Assembly: GCA_006176705.1 (NCBI GenBank)
Contig: QRFJ01000377.1
Location: 1 to 64,000 of the forward strand
Direction of reading: 5' to 3'
Origin: Cocos nucifera
Taxonomy: Eukaryota > Streptophyta > Magnoliopsida > Arecales > Arecaceae
DNA: 64,000 nt
The notes under the pieces are model-generated. The model was given only the letters and a program-made list of their open reading frames with translations, was not told where the DNA came from and searched no databases. Positions 1 through 10,652 of the stretch are shown here, in pieces (the first letter of the stretch is position 1; every line of letters begins with the position of its first letter). A program made the position numbers and the translations under genes.

Positions 1-115
1 AAGGAGAGATAAGATCTATTTTTCTGATTCAGATAAAATAAATTTCAGGCAAAACGGACTTCAAACGAGCCCAGAATTGAATTTCAAAAAAAAAAAAAAA
101 CCGCCGACGCAACGC

Positions 116-134
116 TGACGTCAGGATGACGTCA
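116..134 (+). promoter_or_regulatory. Tandem TGACGTCA (bZIP-type) palindromes in E1 5' LTR
   Basis: Two TGACGTCA palindromes lie at 116-123 and 127-134. The matching place in the 3' LTR has only one, at 5491-5498. TGACGTCA is the established core for plant TGA/CREB-type bZIP factors; a role in E1 transcription is inference. Confidence 0.5.
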
Positions 135-642
135 GCATTTTTTGCGGTGCACGATGGACCATCTGAAGGGTATTTCAGGAATTTCACAGCAAGAGGCACG
201 CTCTGATTGGCTGAAGAATGCGGCGGTCCATGCAACACCGGGCTCGCGCATGGTCCACGGAGGGCAATTTGGGAATTTTGGCTGATCCAACGGGCGGTTT
301 TCACTGAAGCTTGATCGGACGGATCGAAAGAAGGCGCTGATGGACGGCATCCGCAGCTCCCGATCGAGATCCAACGGCTGAGATTCATCCCGACGTTAAA
401 CTAATAGATCAGAAGGCTTATTTCAACGCGATCGGATGGCCCAGATTCGATCCAATGGTTGATCCAACGGCTGGCATTAAATCCGACTTGATCTGGGTTA
501 TTTTAAGGGGTTTTTGAGTGGATTTTTGGACCGTTTGATCAACATCTAACGGCCAGAATTACCCAGATCTTAATTTGAGTTGTTTTGGGAGTCTTAAACC
601 TAATTTTTGATGGATTTTGGGGGAAAAATCAAACTCTTTATC

Positions 643-650
643 TATAAAAA
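643..650 (+). promoter_or_regulatory. TATA box of E1 5' LTR
   Basis: TATAAAAA lies about 25 bases upstream of the GA-rich leader and is preserved in the 3' LTR at 6004-6011. E2 keeps it on the minus strand at 18081-18088 and 23537-23544. Conservation in all four LTRs supports it as the element's core promoter. Confidence 0.7.
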
Positions 651-675
651 CCTATGGTTGTCGTGAAAAAAAAAA

Positions 676-775
676 ATCAGAGAGAGAGAGAGAGAGAGAG
701 AAAGGAGAAAAGAGAGAGAGAGAGAGGGAGAAAAAGAGAGAGAGAGAAAGAGAGAGGAGAGAGGTAGAAAGAGAA
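676..775 (+). repeat. GA-rich simple repeat in E1 LTR
   Basis: A purine tract of mainly GA dinucleotides follows the TATA box, with a counterpart at about 6040-6150 in the 3' LTR. Serine/leucine-rich reading frames across it are artefacts of the repeat. In E2 the matching region is much less regular. Confidence 0.85.
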
Positions 776-1694
776 AGTGATTTGTGAGAAAATCAAAAAG
801 GGTTTTTGATTTTTCTTCGACGATCAAGACATCGATCAAGGAGCCTCTTCTTCTTCGCCAAGTTCTCCACATCAAGAGCAGCAGACAATCAATTTCAGCA
901 ATCAAACAGTCTAATTTCTCTATGCTTTTTATTTTATTTGCTATTTTTGAATTTGTTATCATGAACTAAATTTTATTTTACTAAGGCTAAGGTGTAGCCA
1001 CTCTTTTGATGCAATATTCAGTATGATTTATTTTTAAATTTTATTCATGAGGAGTATATAAATCTGATCTTAATGCTTTTAGATTACTGGCCATCTTCTA
1101 ATTGATCTGATGAACATAGATGTTACGGACCAAGTACATCTATGTTAATGCTTCTTGATTATATACCTTGTATTATGAATCAAATTAGAATTCATATGCA
1201 TGCGGGAATTTTAGTGCGCTTTGGACGCAGCGTATTTTAATTAGAGGGTTTCACAAAACCTAATGCATTAATATTTATTTAAATTACACCTGGACCAAAG
1301 GATAATTAATAAATATTAATAGTTTTGCTATGCCTGGACCAAAGGGATAGTGAATAAATTAGGAGACTCCACCGTCACATGAAATAAAATTAATCTAAAA
1401 ATCTGAATATTGTATTGACTGAGTTGGTGAACCGATTGCCTTAGTAATCCATTGCTCTTGAATTTAAAACCCTAATAATTTACACTCTCTCTATTTAATT
1501 AAAAACTTTTAATTATTTTTTTTTATTTTCTTTAATTTCTTATTCTCATAAATCGATCTTCTAAATAAAGCATAGGAAAGAGCTTTTCAGTACTTATTTT
1601 CCAATCCTCTAGGGACGATACTCTACTCATTCACTTTATTACTTGATCGACTGGTGCACTTGCCATAGCTATAAATTAGCACGCATCAAGTTTT

Positions 1695-1713
1695 TGGCAC
1701 CGTTGCCGGGGAT
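1695..1713 (+). other. E1 primer-binding site (tRNA-Asp)
   Basis: TGGCACCGTTGCCGGGGAT is complementary to the 3' end of plant tRNA-Asp with one mismatch (A for G at the fifth base). It starts six bases after the 5' LTR. tRNA-Asp priming is typical of Athila-group gypsy elements. Confidence 0.85.
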
Positions 1714-1806
1714 TGTGTCTAAAATAATATTAAAATTTTGATCCTAGCTTTACTTTAGAAATTTATTTTTAATTTTTATTATTTAAAAAAAAAAAATTTT
1801 TAGTGC

Positions 1807-2484
1807 ATGACACGTACTGGACATAGTAACTTACTACCTTCTAGATCCAGAAATTGAAAGAACCTATTAGAAGACTACAACAAGAGAGAAACATGGCAGC
1901 TGAAGATCCTAACGACATCAATCTAGGATTGGATATGGCGACTGAAGGACAGCATGAAGCTATTCGACCAGTACATCATCCATTAAATGATTACATCACA
2001 CCATCTGTAGCCGATGCAGCTTCGAGCATCAGGAGACCGCCTGTACGAGCAAACAACTTCGAAATAAAATCGGACGATGATCCAGATGATTCAATCAACT
2101 GTCCAATTCAGTGGACACGTGCATGATGATCCGAATGCCCATATTTCTAATTTTCTTGAACTTTGTGATACTTTTAAAATTAATGGGGTGTCGGATGATG
2201 CTATTAGATTAAGGTTATTTCCTTTCTCTTTATGGGATAAAGCTAAAAAGTTGGCTTCATTCTCTTCCTGCAGGTTCTATCACAACTTGGGATGTCCTAG
2301 CCCAAAAATTCTTAGCCAAGTACTTTCCACCTTCCAAGACTGCTAAGATGCGCAACGATATCACTTCTTTTATGCAGATGGACATGGAGACACTATATGA
2401 GGCTTGGGAGCATTTCAAGGAAACTGCTGAGGAGATGTCCACATCATCAACTACCCGTATGGCTTCAGGTACAAACTTTCTATA
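1807..2484 (+). pseudogene. gag: E1 gag, N-terminal part with frameshifts
   Basis: The gag start is the ATG at 1807 (MTRTGHSNLLP...). The same start is kept in E2 at 22353, where the first 20 codons are still in one frame. In E1 the frame is lost near 1847, resumes by about 1854-2075 (NDYITPSVADAASSIRRP), moves to another frame at about 2077-2262 (HISNFLELCDTFKING, the start of the capsid-type retrotransposon gag domain), and moves again for the segment TTWDVLAQKFLAKYFPPSK before joining the long frame at 2485. This is the nucleocapsid precursor of an Athila-type element. At least three small indels mean the copy cannot make full-length Gag. Confidence 0.85.
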
Positions 2485-4161
2485 ATGGTTTATCTCCTAC
2501 TAATCGATTCTATGATTGATGCAGCAGCAGGAGGAACCATTAATCAAAAAATGGAGGAAGAAGCCTTCGATCTGATCGATGAGATGGCATCAAATAGCTA
2601 TCAATGGCAGACAGAGCGCATGATGCCAAAAAGACTAGCAGCTGTGCAGGGAGTAGATTGCGTGCCAACCTTACTAGCTGAAATTGCAGCCCTTAGAGCC
2701 GAAGTCAACAACTTAAAGGGAACAGCTATGCATGTTCAGAGCATTACTTGTGACCTGTGTGGAGGAGGACACGATACGAGCAATTGCCAGACAGGTAATC
2801 CTTTTGCTAAAACAACTGATACAGCTAATTATATTGGTAATTTTTTCAGGCCGCAACAAAACAATCCCTACTCCAACACATACAATCAAGGGTGGAGGCA
2901 GCACCCAAATTTCTCATGGAGCAATCAAAATGCAGCACAACAGCCACCCCCGGGATTCCAAGTACCTGAAAAGAAGTCCAACATGGAAGAGCTGATGGTC
3001 AAATTTATGCAAAACCAAGAAGCAACTATAAAAAATTTGGAAGCCAAACTTAGGCAGGACCAAACAGCAGCAATTCGAAACTTGGAGATGCAAATAGGTC
3101 AAATGGCTAAGATAATCTCCGAGAGACCTCAAGGATCCTTGCCAAGCAATACGGAGACAAATCCAAGGGAGCAAGTCAATGCTATCACCCTAAGAAGTGG
3201 TACAAAGCTGGAGGAGCCACATCAGAAGAATGAGACTGAAGAGCCAACTACAAATAAGGAACCATCAACTCAAATTCGTCAGTCACCAAAACAACCAGCA
3301 GATGGATGGTCTCCAGGTATACGATTTGCTGATCCAAATGTGAAGCCCTACGTGCCGCCACTACCATTCCCAGAGAGACAAATACAGCATCCAGATAAGG
3401 AATTTTCTAACTTTTTCAAAATTTTAAAGAATTTACATATTAATATTCCTTTTGTAGATGCTATTACTCAAATGCCCAGGTATGCCAAGTTTCTCAAAGA
3501 AATCTTAACAAATAAGAAAAAGCTGAAGGAGCATGAGAGAATAAATTTGAATGAAGAATGCTCAGCAATACTTCAAAATAAATTACCACAGAAGTTAAAA
3601 GATCCAGGGAGTTTTACTATCCCCTGCATTATTGGTGATTGTAGTTTTGATAAAGTTTTATGTGATTTAGGAGCAAGCATTAATCTCATGCCTTTTTCTA
3701 TTTTCAGGAAGCTGGGTCTAGGAGAACCAAAGCCTACCACTATTACTCTTCAATTAGCCGACAGATCCATTAAATATCCAAGAGGTATAGTGGAGGATGT
3801 CTTGGTAAAGGTAAACAAGTTTATTTTTCCTGTTGATTTTATTGTTCTTGATATGGAAGAAGATTATGATGTACCCCTTATTTTAGGGAGACCCTTTTTA
3901 GCTACTGGAGGAGCTTTAATAGATGTTCAACAAGAAAAATTAATTCTTAGAGTCCAAGATGAACAAGTTACTTTTAATGTTTTCAAAGATACTAAACATC
4001 CTGATGATAATCAAACTTATTTTCTAATTGATATTATTGACAATCCATTATATGAGAATTCTGTAGAAAATAGGTTTGAGACTATAAAAGCGAGCAATGT
4101 CAAATTGAAAGAAGACTCGATCAAACATGAAAGTATTCCAATTGAAGTGGCACCGGATTGA
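2485..4161 (+). CDS. gag-pro: E1 gag C-terminus plus aspartic protease (558-codon open frame)
   Basis: This is the long open part of the E1 polyprotein. Residues 1-80 finish the capsid-type gag domain (DAAAGGTINQK, DEMASNSYQW). Residues 89-101 form a zinc knuckle with spacing CX2CX3HX4C. Residues 120-300 are a Q/N/P-rich linker with repeated LEAKLRQDQ-type heptads, possibly coiled coil. A retropepsin-like protease follows: D394 in DLGAS, where canonical proteases have D-T/S-G, and the downstream ILGRPFLATGG near residue 466. The frame ends at a stop directly after the protease and no RT follows. The true N-terminus is at 1807, so the ATG at 2485 is only the first Met in this frame. The product would act in particle assembly and maturation; whether this copy is expressed is unknown. 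Confidence 0.88.
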   Translation: MVYLLLIDSMIDAAAGGTINQKMEEEAFDLIDEMASNSYQWQTERMMPKRLAAVQGVDCVPTLLAEIAALRAEVNNLKGTAMHVQSITCDLCGGGHDTSNCQTGNPFAKTTDTANYIGNFFRPQQNNPYSNTYNQGWRQHPNFSWSNQNAAQQPPPGFQVPEKKSNMEELMVKFMQNQEATIKNLEAKLRQDQTAAIRNLEMQIGQMAKIISERPQGSLPSNTETNPREQVNAITLRSGTKLEEPHQKNETEEPTTNKEPSTQIRQSPKQPADGWSPGIRFADPNVKPYVPPLPFPERQIQHPDKEFSNFFKILKNLHINIPFVDAITQMPRYAKFLKEILTNKKKLKEHERINLNEECSAILQNKLPQKLKDPGSFTIPCIIGDCSFDKVLCDLGASINLMPFSIFRKLGLGEPKPTTITLQLADRSIKYPRGIVEDVLVKVNKFIFPVDFIVLDMEEDYDVPLILGRPFLATGGALIDVQQEKLILRVQDEQVTFNVFKDTKHPDDNQTYFLIDIIDNPLYENSVENRFETIKASNVKLKEDSIKHESIPIEVAPD

Positions 4162-5253
4162 TCCACTTTAGAACTCAAAGAAAGTCAAGCTGAAGACTAT
4201 AAATCAGAACTACTAGATAGGTTGTTTCTTTTCTTTTTAGTTTTGATCATTTTTCTTTTCTTTTATTTTTCAGTAATTTGTTGTTGCTCTTTTACTGCTC
4301 TGGTGTGTATTTTCAATTTTGCAGAAAAATCAATGAGAACTCAAGCAAAATTTCAAAGCTCCAAAGAACCAGACTGAACCAAATCAGGTGTATTCCTTCC
4401 TATCCTTTATTGCATCCTTTATTTTTCTTTCTCCTTTAAGACAATGTAGAATAAGTTAAAAAAAAAAAAAATCATGTGTCAAGAAGAAAATCTTGAGCAA
4501 GATAAACTGGATAAGTGATAAAAGATAGAATTATTTGCTAATGAATGTAATGAGTTAAAGAAGTAGATTATTTGGTCAACTTTTAGCAAGCCTACTTAGG
4601 TCATTAAAAGATTATTAGCACTTTTTATTGCACATGCACACTAACAAGGCAAAGTAGGTATTGATTATAAGGCCAACTGAGGATTCAATTATCACTGAAA
4701 ATTGGATAATTAATATACATTCTAATCAAAGAAACTTGAATTTAAGGAAAGAGCTACCTGCCTATAAATAAAGTGCAAAAGATAGAGTATATGTGGATTG
4801 CCCAAAGCCTAGTAACTGGGTCTCTGCACCTAGGTCAAGTGTGAAAATTCACGTAAAATGGTGAAGGAAAGGCCAGGATGCTCAGCACAGTAAAAAAAAA
4901 AAAAAAAAAAAAAAAGAAAAGGCAGTGTGAAAGCTACCTTAATTCATGAGTATAAAATTGAGAATGTATAGAAAATTGACCAAAATAGGTGATAAGAGAG
5001 GATACTTTTGTTCTTTTAATTTAATACTGAAATGCTAAAGTTAGTCATCACGAACACAAGTGCTATAGATCTTTGATGTACTCTAAGAAAGTTTTTAATT
5101 GTATTGACTGAAAAATTTGCTTCTGAAGCTCAATGCTTAGTTAGCAGTATTTTCTAAACTTTTTGACCTTTAATCCTAGATTTTATCTTTGTGATGGATA
5201 ATCTTATTGAAACATGGTATTAAATAAAACATTGCTAAGGGACTAGCAATGAC
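4162..5253 (+). other. E1 3' noncoding region
   Basis: There is no reading frame of note. It contains a GTCxxGCTxAAGACxxTAAA motif (4183-4206) also found after the E6 frame. A second segment near 4805-4860 (AGTAACTGGGTCTCTGC... ACGTAAAA) resembles two E6 copies near 60650 and 60940. An A-tract follows at about 4891-4914. Pol coding would be expected here in an autonomous relative and none can be found. Confidence 0.7.
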
Positions 5254-5267
5254 TAAGTTGGGGGGTG
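5254..5267 (+). other. E1 polypurine tract
   Basis: TAAGTTGGGGGGTG lies immediately before the TGATAAG start of the 3' LTR. It is the expected plus-strand primer. The same wording precedes the E6 3' LTR, and a mutated form precedes the E2 3' LTR. Confidence 0.85.
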
Positions 5268-7054
5268 TGATAAGTGGTAAAAATATACTAATAAAAGTAT
5301 TAAATTATAAAATAAATTAATCTATTTTATTAAGAAATTGATACTTTTATTAATCTTATGTAGGAAAGAAGGCCACCAATGTGAAGATCTTATTTTTCTG
5401 GTTCAGATGAAAATAAATTTCAGGCAAAACGGACTTCAAACGAGCCCAGAATTGAATTTCAAAAAAAAAAAAAAACCGCCGATGCAATGCTGACGTCAGC
5501 ATTTTTCGCGGCGCACGGATGGACCATCTGAAGGGTATTTCAGGAATTTCACAGCAAGAGGCGCGCTCTGATTGGCTGAAGAACATGGCGGTCCATGCAA
5601 CACCGGGCTCGCGCATGGTCCATGGAGGGCAATTTGGGAATTTTGGCTGATCCAACGGGCGGTTTTCACTGAAACTTGATCGGACGGTCGAAAGAAGGCG
5701 CTGATGGACGGCATCCGCAGCTCTCGATCGAGATCCAACGGCTGAGATTCATCCCGAAGTTAAACTATAGATCAGAAGGCTTATTTCTACGCGATCGGAT
5801 GGCCCAGATTCGATCCAACGGTTGATCCAATGGCTGGCATTAAATCCGACTTGATCTGGGTTATTTTAAGGAGTTTTTGAGTGGTTTTTGGACCGTTTGA
5901 TCAACATCTAACGGCCAGAATTACCCAGATCTTAATTTGAGTTGTTTTGGGAGTCTTAAACCTAGTTTTTGATGGATTTTGGGGGGAAATCAAACTCTTT
6001 ATCTATAAAAACCTATGGTTGTCGTGAGAAAAAAAAAATCAGAGAGAGAGACAGAGAGAGAGATGGAGAGAAAGAGAGAAATAGAGAGAGAGAGGGAGAA
6101 AAAGAGAGAGAGAGAAGAGAGAGGAGAGATGTAGAAAGAGAAGAGTGATTTGTAAGAAAATCAAAAAGGATTTTTGATTTCTTTCGACGATCAAGACATC
6201 GATTAAGGAGCCTCTTCATCTTCGCCAAGTTCTCCACATCAAGAGCAGCAGACAATCAATTTCAGCAATCAAACAGTCTAATTTCTCTATGCTTTTTTAT
6301 TTTATTTGCTATTTTTGAACTTGTTATCATGAACTAAATTTTATTTTACTAAGGCTAAGGTGTAGCCACTCTTTTGATGCAATATTCAGTATGATTTATT
6401 TTTAAATTTTATTCATGAGGAGTATATAAATCTGATCTTAATGCTTTTAGATTACTGGCCATCTTCTAATTGATCTGATGAACATAGATGTTACGGACCA
6501 AGTACATCTATGTTAATGCTTCTTGATTATATACCTTGTATTATGAATCAAATTAGAATTCATATGCATGCGGAAATTTTAGTGCGCTTTGGACGCAGCG
6601 TATTTTAATTAGAGGGTTTCACAAAACCTAATGCATTAATATTTATTTAAATTACACCTGGACCAAAGGATAATTAATAAATATTAATAGTTTTGCTATG
6701 CCTGGACCAAAGGATAGTGAATAAATTAGGAGACTCCACCGTCACATGAAATAAAATTAATCTAAAAACCTGAATATTGTATTGACTGAGTTGGTGAACC
6801 GATTGCCTTAGTAATCCATTACTCTTGAGTTTAAAATCCTAATAATTTACACTCTCTCTATTTAATTAAAAACTTTTAATTATTTTATTTATTTTTTTTA
6901 TTTTCTTATTCTCATAAGTCGATCTTCTAAATAAAGCATAGGAAAGAGCTTTTCAGTACTTATTTTTCAATCCTCTAGGGACGATACTCTACTCATTTAC
7001 TTTATTACTTGATCGACTGGTGCACTTGCCATAGCTATAAATTAGCATGCATCA
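5268..7054 (+). repeat. E1 3' LTR
   Basis: A complete LTR of 1787 bp, starting TGATAAG and ending GCATGCATCA. TATA box at 6004-6011, GA-rich tract at about 6040-6150. It matches 1-1688 almost base for base; the visible differences include one TGACGTCA instead of two and scattered substitutions. Confidence 0.93.
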
Positions 7055-8823
7055 ATCTTTCTTATATAGAGTTGCGTAGGAATCCTTGTCTAGATCAAAT
7101 ACTTAGAGAAGGTATGTCCAAATAAGGCAACATATGGAGTGCCCAACTCTTAGGCGCCCCTCCTATTTTTTTATCGTCGACCCCCAGCAAAGGGCACACA
7201 AAATTTCCTCTATTCCACCAAATATTTCAAAGAAAAAATCGGAGGTGTGGGCTGCACAATATGGAAAGAATTTTGGTTTGTCAGGATTCTATCATATAGA
7301 ATTTGAAAACAAAACAAACTACCTTCCTTTGACTTAGTCCACAACTTCTTGCCATATAAGAAGGAGAGGGAGAGATGGGGCATGTGTGAAGATCCTGGGG
7401 AGAGGAGTTTCCACACACAAAAATTCTAAGAAGGGTGTGGGGGGTGTTGGGACTAAGGTAGCACAAGGTTAGAAAATCCTAATCATACTAGAATTCCTAT
7501 TTTGACTTGGTCAAATATGATTTTTTAAACCAAATTAAATCAAAATTGATCTAACTCAATTAGAATAGATCTTACTCCAACCAAGATCTTAATTAAATAA
7601 GATTAAATTAAATTTAATTTGTAATCAAATTAGAGATTAGATTAATACAAGTCCTAATTGAACTAGGACTAGTTCTTCCTTGCAATTGGCTCATCCAATA
7701 AATCAATTGAACTTGATCCAATCAAGTCCAAACCAAATCCAATTAAATTATATTTAATTAGACTTAATCTCAATCCTCTAGCTTAATCAAATTAAGCTAA
7801 TTAGTAATCTAATTACTAATTGATTCTTTTACAATACTTGCACTAGGTTAAACATCAATCATATTGAATGTTTAATCCTAGAACGATTCTTAATCATTGA
7901 TCAACCATCCGATTAGATCAAGAACTTTTATGTGTGTGATCTCATAATTTCGAACCTAAGTCGATAGCATAAAAATAAATTTTTATACCAATCAAAATAA
8001 CCATCTAACAATGGTACCTGACGATCGGATAGGTCAAATGTATAGAACAACATCCTTAGAATTCATGTGGATATAGTTTTCATATAATTCATCTTCTTGA
8101 TCAAAATACTGGTAGGACACCTTAGAATTTAGCTATCAACCTCGATTAGTTCATCCACATTGTATCTCAAAATATCAAATCCATCTTATGGATTATCCTA
8201 GTTAAAATTTTGCTATATTGAAATACAGTGATATATTCTTCTCCAACTCTTGGAGTGGTCAATCCCATCTTGATCACTCATCGACTTTGCAAGTGCTTGA
8301 CTATGCCCAAAAATATTTCATTACCAATTTAAAAATTTAGTTAGTTGGATACTAAAGCATAGTGAGTTGCTTGTAAGTCACTATGATGATCTCAGGTTTA
8401 AGGAATACCTATACCTATATCCCATCAGAGCAATTCTTGACAACAGAATACTCTGAAGTTGGTCATGTTCGGTGATGATGTATCCTTACATCTCACTTAT
8501 ATGCCATACTAGTATCTCCACACTCTTTAGTTAAGAGGACAACCAACTTATATGGCATACAATGATTTATGCTTGATCAATGCTATCATCTTAATTAACA
8601 GCATATCATTTGATCGTGAATAGTTTAAGGACTAATTGATAAATTTTTTTTTATTAAAATAGTCCTAAGAACTTCATCATGATAATAGAGTTTATTAGAA
8701 GATGTAAAATTTATGATGAAAATATTAAAATATTTATTTTATTAATTAATAAATTAATTATAATTACAAGGTAGCTTAATCATCAATAGATTGATGATTG
8801 GCTTTAAAACATATTTTCTAACA
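7055..8823 (-). repeat. A0: Angela-like copia LTR fragment, interrupted by E1
   Basis: It aligns by eye with about 38770-40530, the LTR of C3, in the same orientation (shared stretches near 7840-8060 and 39540-39740). Read on the minus strand it starts TGTTAGAAAATATG at 8823, which is a copia LTR start. Its other end is cut by E1 at 7054, so a solo LTR and the 5' LTR of a full element cannot be told apart. It interrupts the C1 5' LTR, whose sequence resumes at 8824 (compare 25070 onward in the C1 3' LTR). No genes lie in it; short frames near 7134-7466 are LTR noise. Confidence 0.8.
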
Positions 8824-9462
8824 TTCTTCTTCCTTTTTTTGTGTAGACATGATCCTAATTAGGACAAGAAGTCTTCTTTAAGACAAGAGTTAGGAAGAAA
8901 AATAGGCAAGACAGGAGATCGAAAGGAAGAGAAATAGAAAGCCAAGAAAGAGGGAAGGTAGTTTTTTTCTCCAGGATGTCTAAATAATCCTCTTCCTTTT
9001 CTTATTAAGATAAGATCCTAATTAGAACAAGAAGTCTAATTTAGGATAAGGGCTTAGGAAGAGAATTAGAAAAGATCAAGAAGAGAAAGAAGTGTGAGAA
9101 AGAAAGGTATTAAGGCTAACACTTGTTATAGTGCATTTTTGTCAAGAAAGGTTGATCAAATTTTTTATAAAAGAATTGATCAACAAGAACCAACAATTAA
9201 GGAGCTTGTGTCTTAATCTAGTTCCTGTGTGGATCACCATTTGAGGGTAAATATTTGGACACCTATGAAAATTCTATTGGAACTCTGCTGAAATTTAGAT
9301 TTAGAAATAGAGGTATTCTTCTTTATCTACTATTATGTTATATAAATATTTTAAATATGATTGTCAATCATCAAGGTGATCCTGGATTAGGGTTTGATGG
9401 TTAGGATTGCATTATAAAAATTTTTGAAGTCCATGCTTTCGCTATCCCATCATAACCCTATA
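8824..9462 (+). repeat. C1 5' LTR, 3' portion
   Basis: It matches the last 640 or so bases of the C1 3' LTR (about 25075-25714), including the paired CCTAATTAGGACAAGAAGTC segments. It ends CCCTATA where the 3' LTR ends CCCTACA, so the terminal CA has decayed to TA. The rest of this LTR lies left of A0 and E1, outside the window. Confidence 0.82.
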
Positions 9463-9463
9463 G

Positions 9464-9480
9464 CGGTATTAGAGCAGACC
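9464..9480 (+). other. C1 primer-binding site (initiator tRNA-Met type)
   Basis: CGGTATTAGAGCAGACC is a degenerate form of the standard copia primer site TGGTATCAGAGC, two bases after the LTR. C-to-T change at the seventh base. Confidence 0.75.
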
Positions 9481-10652
9481 GTATTTGGTTCAATCATATA
9501 TTGATTATATTATAATAAAGCATGCTGTGAAATATTATATGTTCACTATCTATCATTTATGATATGATTTGTATATGTTATTCATCATTCTATAAAGTTA
9601 TCCTGGCATAGTGGTGGATGTCCGTTATGTGGTAAATGGTAATCCTAGAATGATGGTATAACAAATAGCATGATAGTTTGATAATATGAAGGACTACAAA
9701 TATATGCCATGATTCAAATGTTTTTAATACCATGCTTCGTATGAATTGGTATGTATTGATGTTTATATGATTAGATCATATATTCATTAGATATGATACT
9801 TATATCAGTTTGATTGGTTAGAATGTGTACGAGACCAAGAAAAACCTCATAAAAATTATATTAAGTTGTAGTGTTACCAACCAATAGCAAAACCAGTCTA
9901 GATATAATTGATCGATTGGTGTCTAGAAAAGTGGTTCATGATTGGTAAAGAGAATATGGTTTATTAATTGGTTCTATTCACTAACCTGGCTAACTTGTTG
10001 TTGTCTAAGAAAAGTAACGGAGGGACTCCTACCTATCTCCCACTTACCTAGTCAATTTGATTAATTTAAATCATGATTGGGTGCTTAGTGTTATGTTCAC
10101 TACATGAATGCCTTCCTTTATACTACGTCAATATTATGTCAAGAACTGTAGTAGGTTTATTGTGCAACCACAAGGCTTATTATAGGAACTGATATAATAT
10201 TGTCCAATGCATAGAGATGCTATGATATTTTTGTATATGTTGCTTTATTATGTAACCACAAGAGCAGCATTATTCAAATATGATTGTATATAAATGTAGG
10301 GTCAAACTTAACTAGACACTGTAGTTTGTTGTGCAACCATAAGGTTATTAGTGTGCTAGAGGCAAGAGTAATGTTGAGAGTTGCATGAGATTTAATTGGA
10401 AAGATTTTTCTATCTTTGAACTCATAATGGTTTGTTGTGCAACCATAAGGCCTTTATGAGAAATTGGGAACTCAACCCCACTAAGAAACTGGATTAGGAT
10501 TTCTCGTTTGTCTTAGAAGAGGGCTATGATATTCGATAAAGTAGTGGGAGTAATAGTTACATAAAAGTTCTTATCTAATTGCATATATGTTATCATGAGT
10601 TGTCTGCTTGTATTATGTTATGTTCTTTACTTATATATATTAATTCTGCATT
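9481..10652 (+). other. C1 untranslated leader, with shared leader module
   Basis: About 1.2 kb with no coding frame. Positions 9918-10053 hold the module also seen in the leaders of C2, C3 and E6 (TGGTGTCTAG... TTAATTGGTT... CTAACCTGGC... GGGACTCCTACC... CACTTACCTAG). The remainder shows repeated short phrases of the type TTGTGCAACCATAAGG (near 10150, 10330, 10435). Confidence 0.6.

Larger units (their letters stand above)
1..1688 (+). repeat. E1 5' LTR, left end truncated by window edge
   Basis: It matches the complete LTR at 5268-7054 along its whole length, lacking only about the first 100 bases. It ends in CA at 1688, six bases before the primer-binding site. The U3 part carries repeated ATCCAACGG-like motifs, a tandem pair of TGACGTCA palindromes and a TATA box, followed by a GA-rich leader. 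The last 700 bases are AT-rich and end in the same terminal segment as both E2 LTRs. Confidence 0.92.
1..7054 (+). mobile_element. E1: non-autonomous Ty3/gypsy (Athila-like) LTR retrotransposon
   Basis: The order is 5' LTR (cut by the window edge), a primer site complementary to tRNA-Asp, gag-protease, about 1.1 kb of noncoding DNA, a polypurine tract and a complete 3' LTR. There is no reverse transcriptase, RNase H or integrase, so movement would need another element's enzymes. The two LTRs are near-identical by eye, so insertion is recent relative to its neighbours. The 3' LTR ends at 7054 inside an Angela-like LTR (A0), which E1 therefore interrupts. The left target-site duplication is outside the window; the right one would be ATCTT at 7055-7059. 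E2 is a second copy with the same layout. The Athila-type assignment rests on the gag wording and the tRNA-Asp primer site, since no RT is available for lineage typing. Confidence 0.9.

Noticed and set aside
642..962. Minus-strand 106-aa frame rich in Leu/Ser over the E1 LTR (and its like at 6013-6255)
   Set aside because: It is the translation of the GA/CT simple repeat in the LTR. It has no homologous domain and varies with repeat length between the two LTRs.
1695..1713. Possible tRNA-Asp gene fragment at the E1 and E6 primer sites
   Set aside because: Only the 3' 18 bases of the complement of tRNA-Asp are present, at the standard distance from an LTR. This is a primer site, not a tRNA gene.
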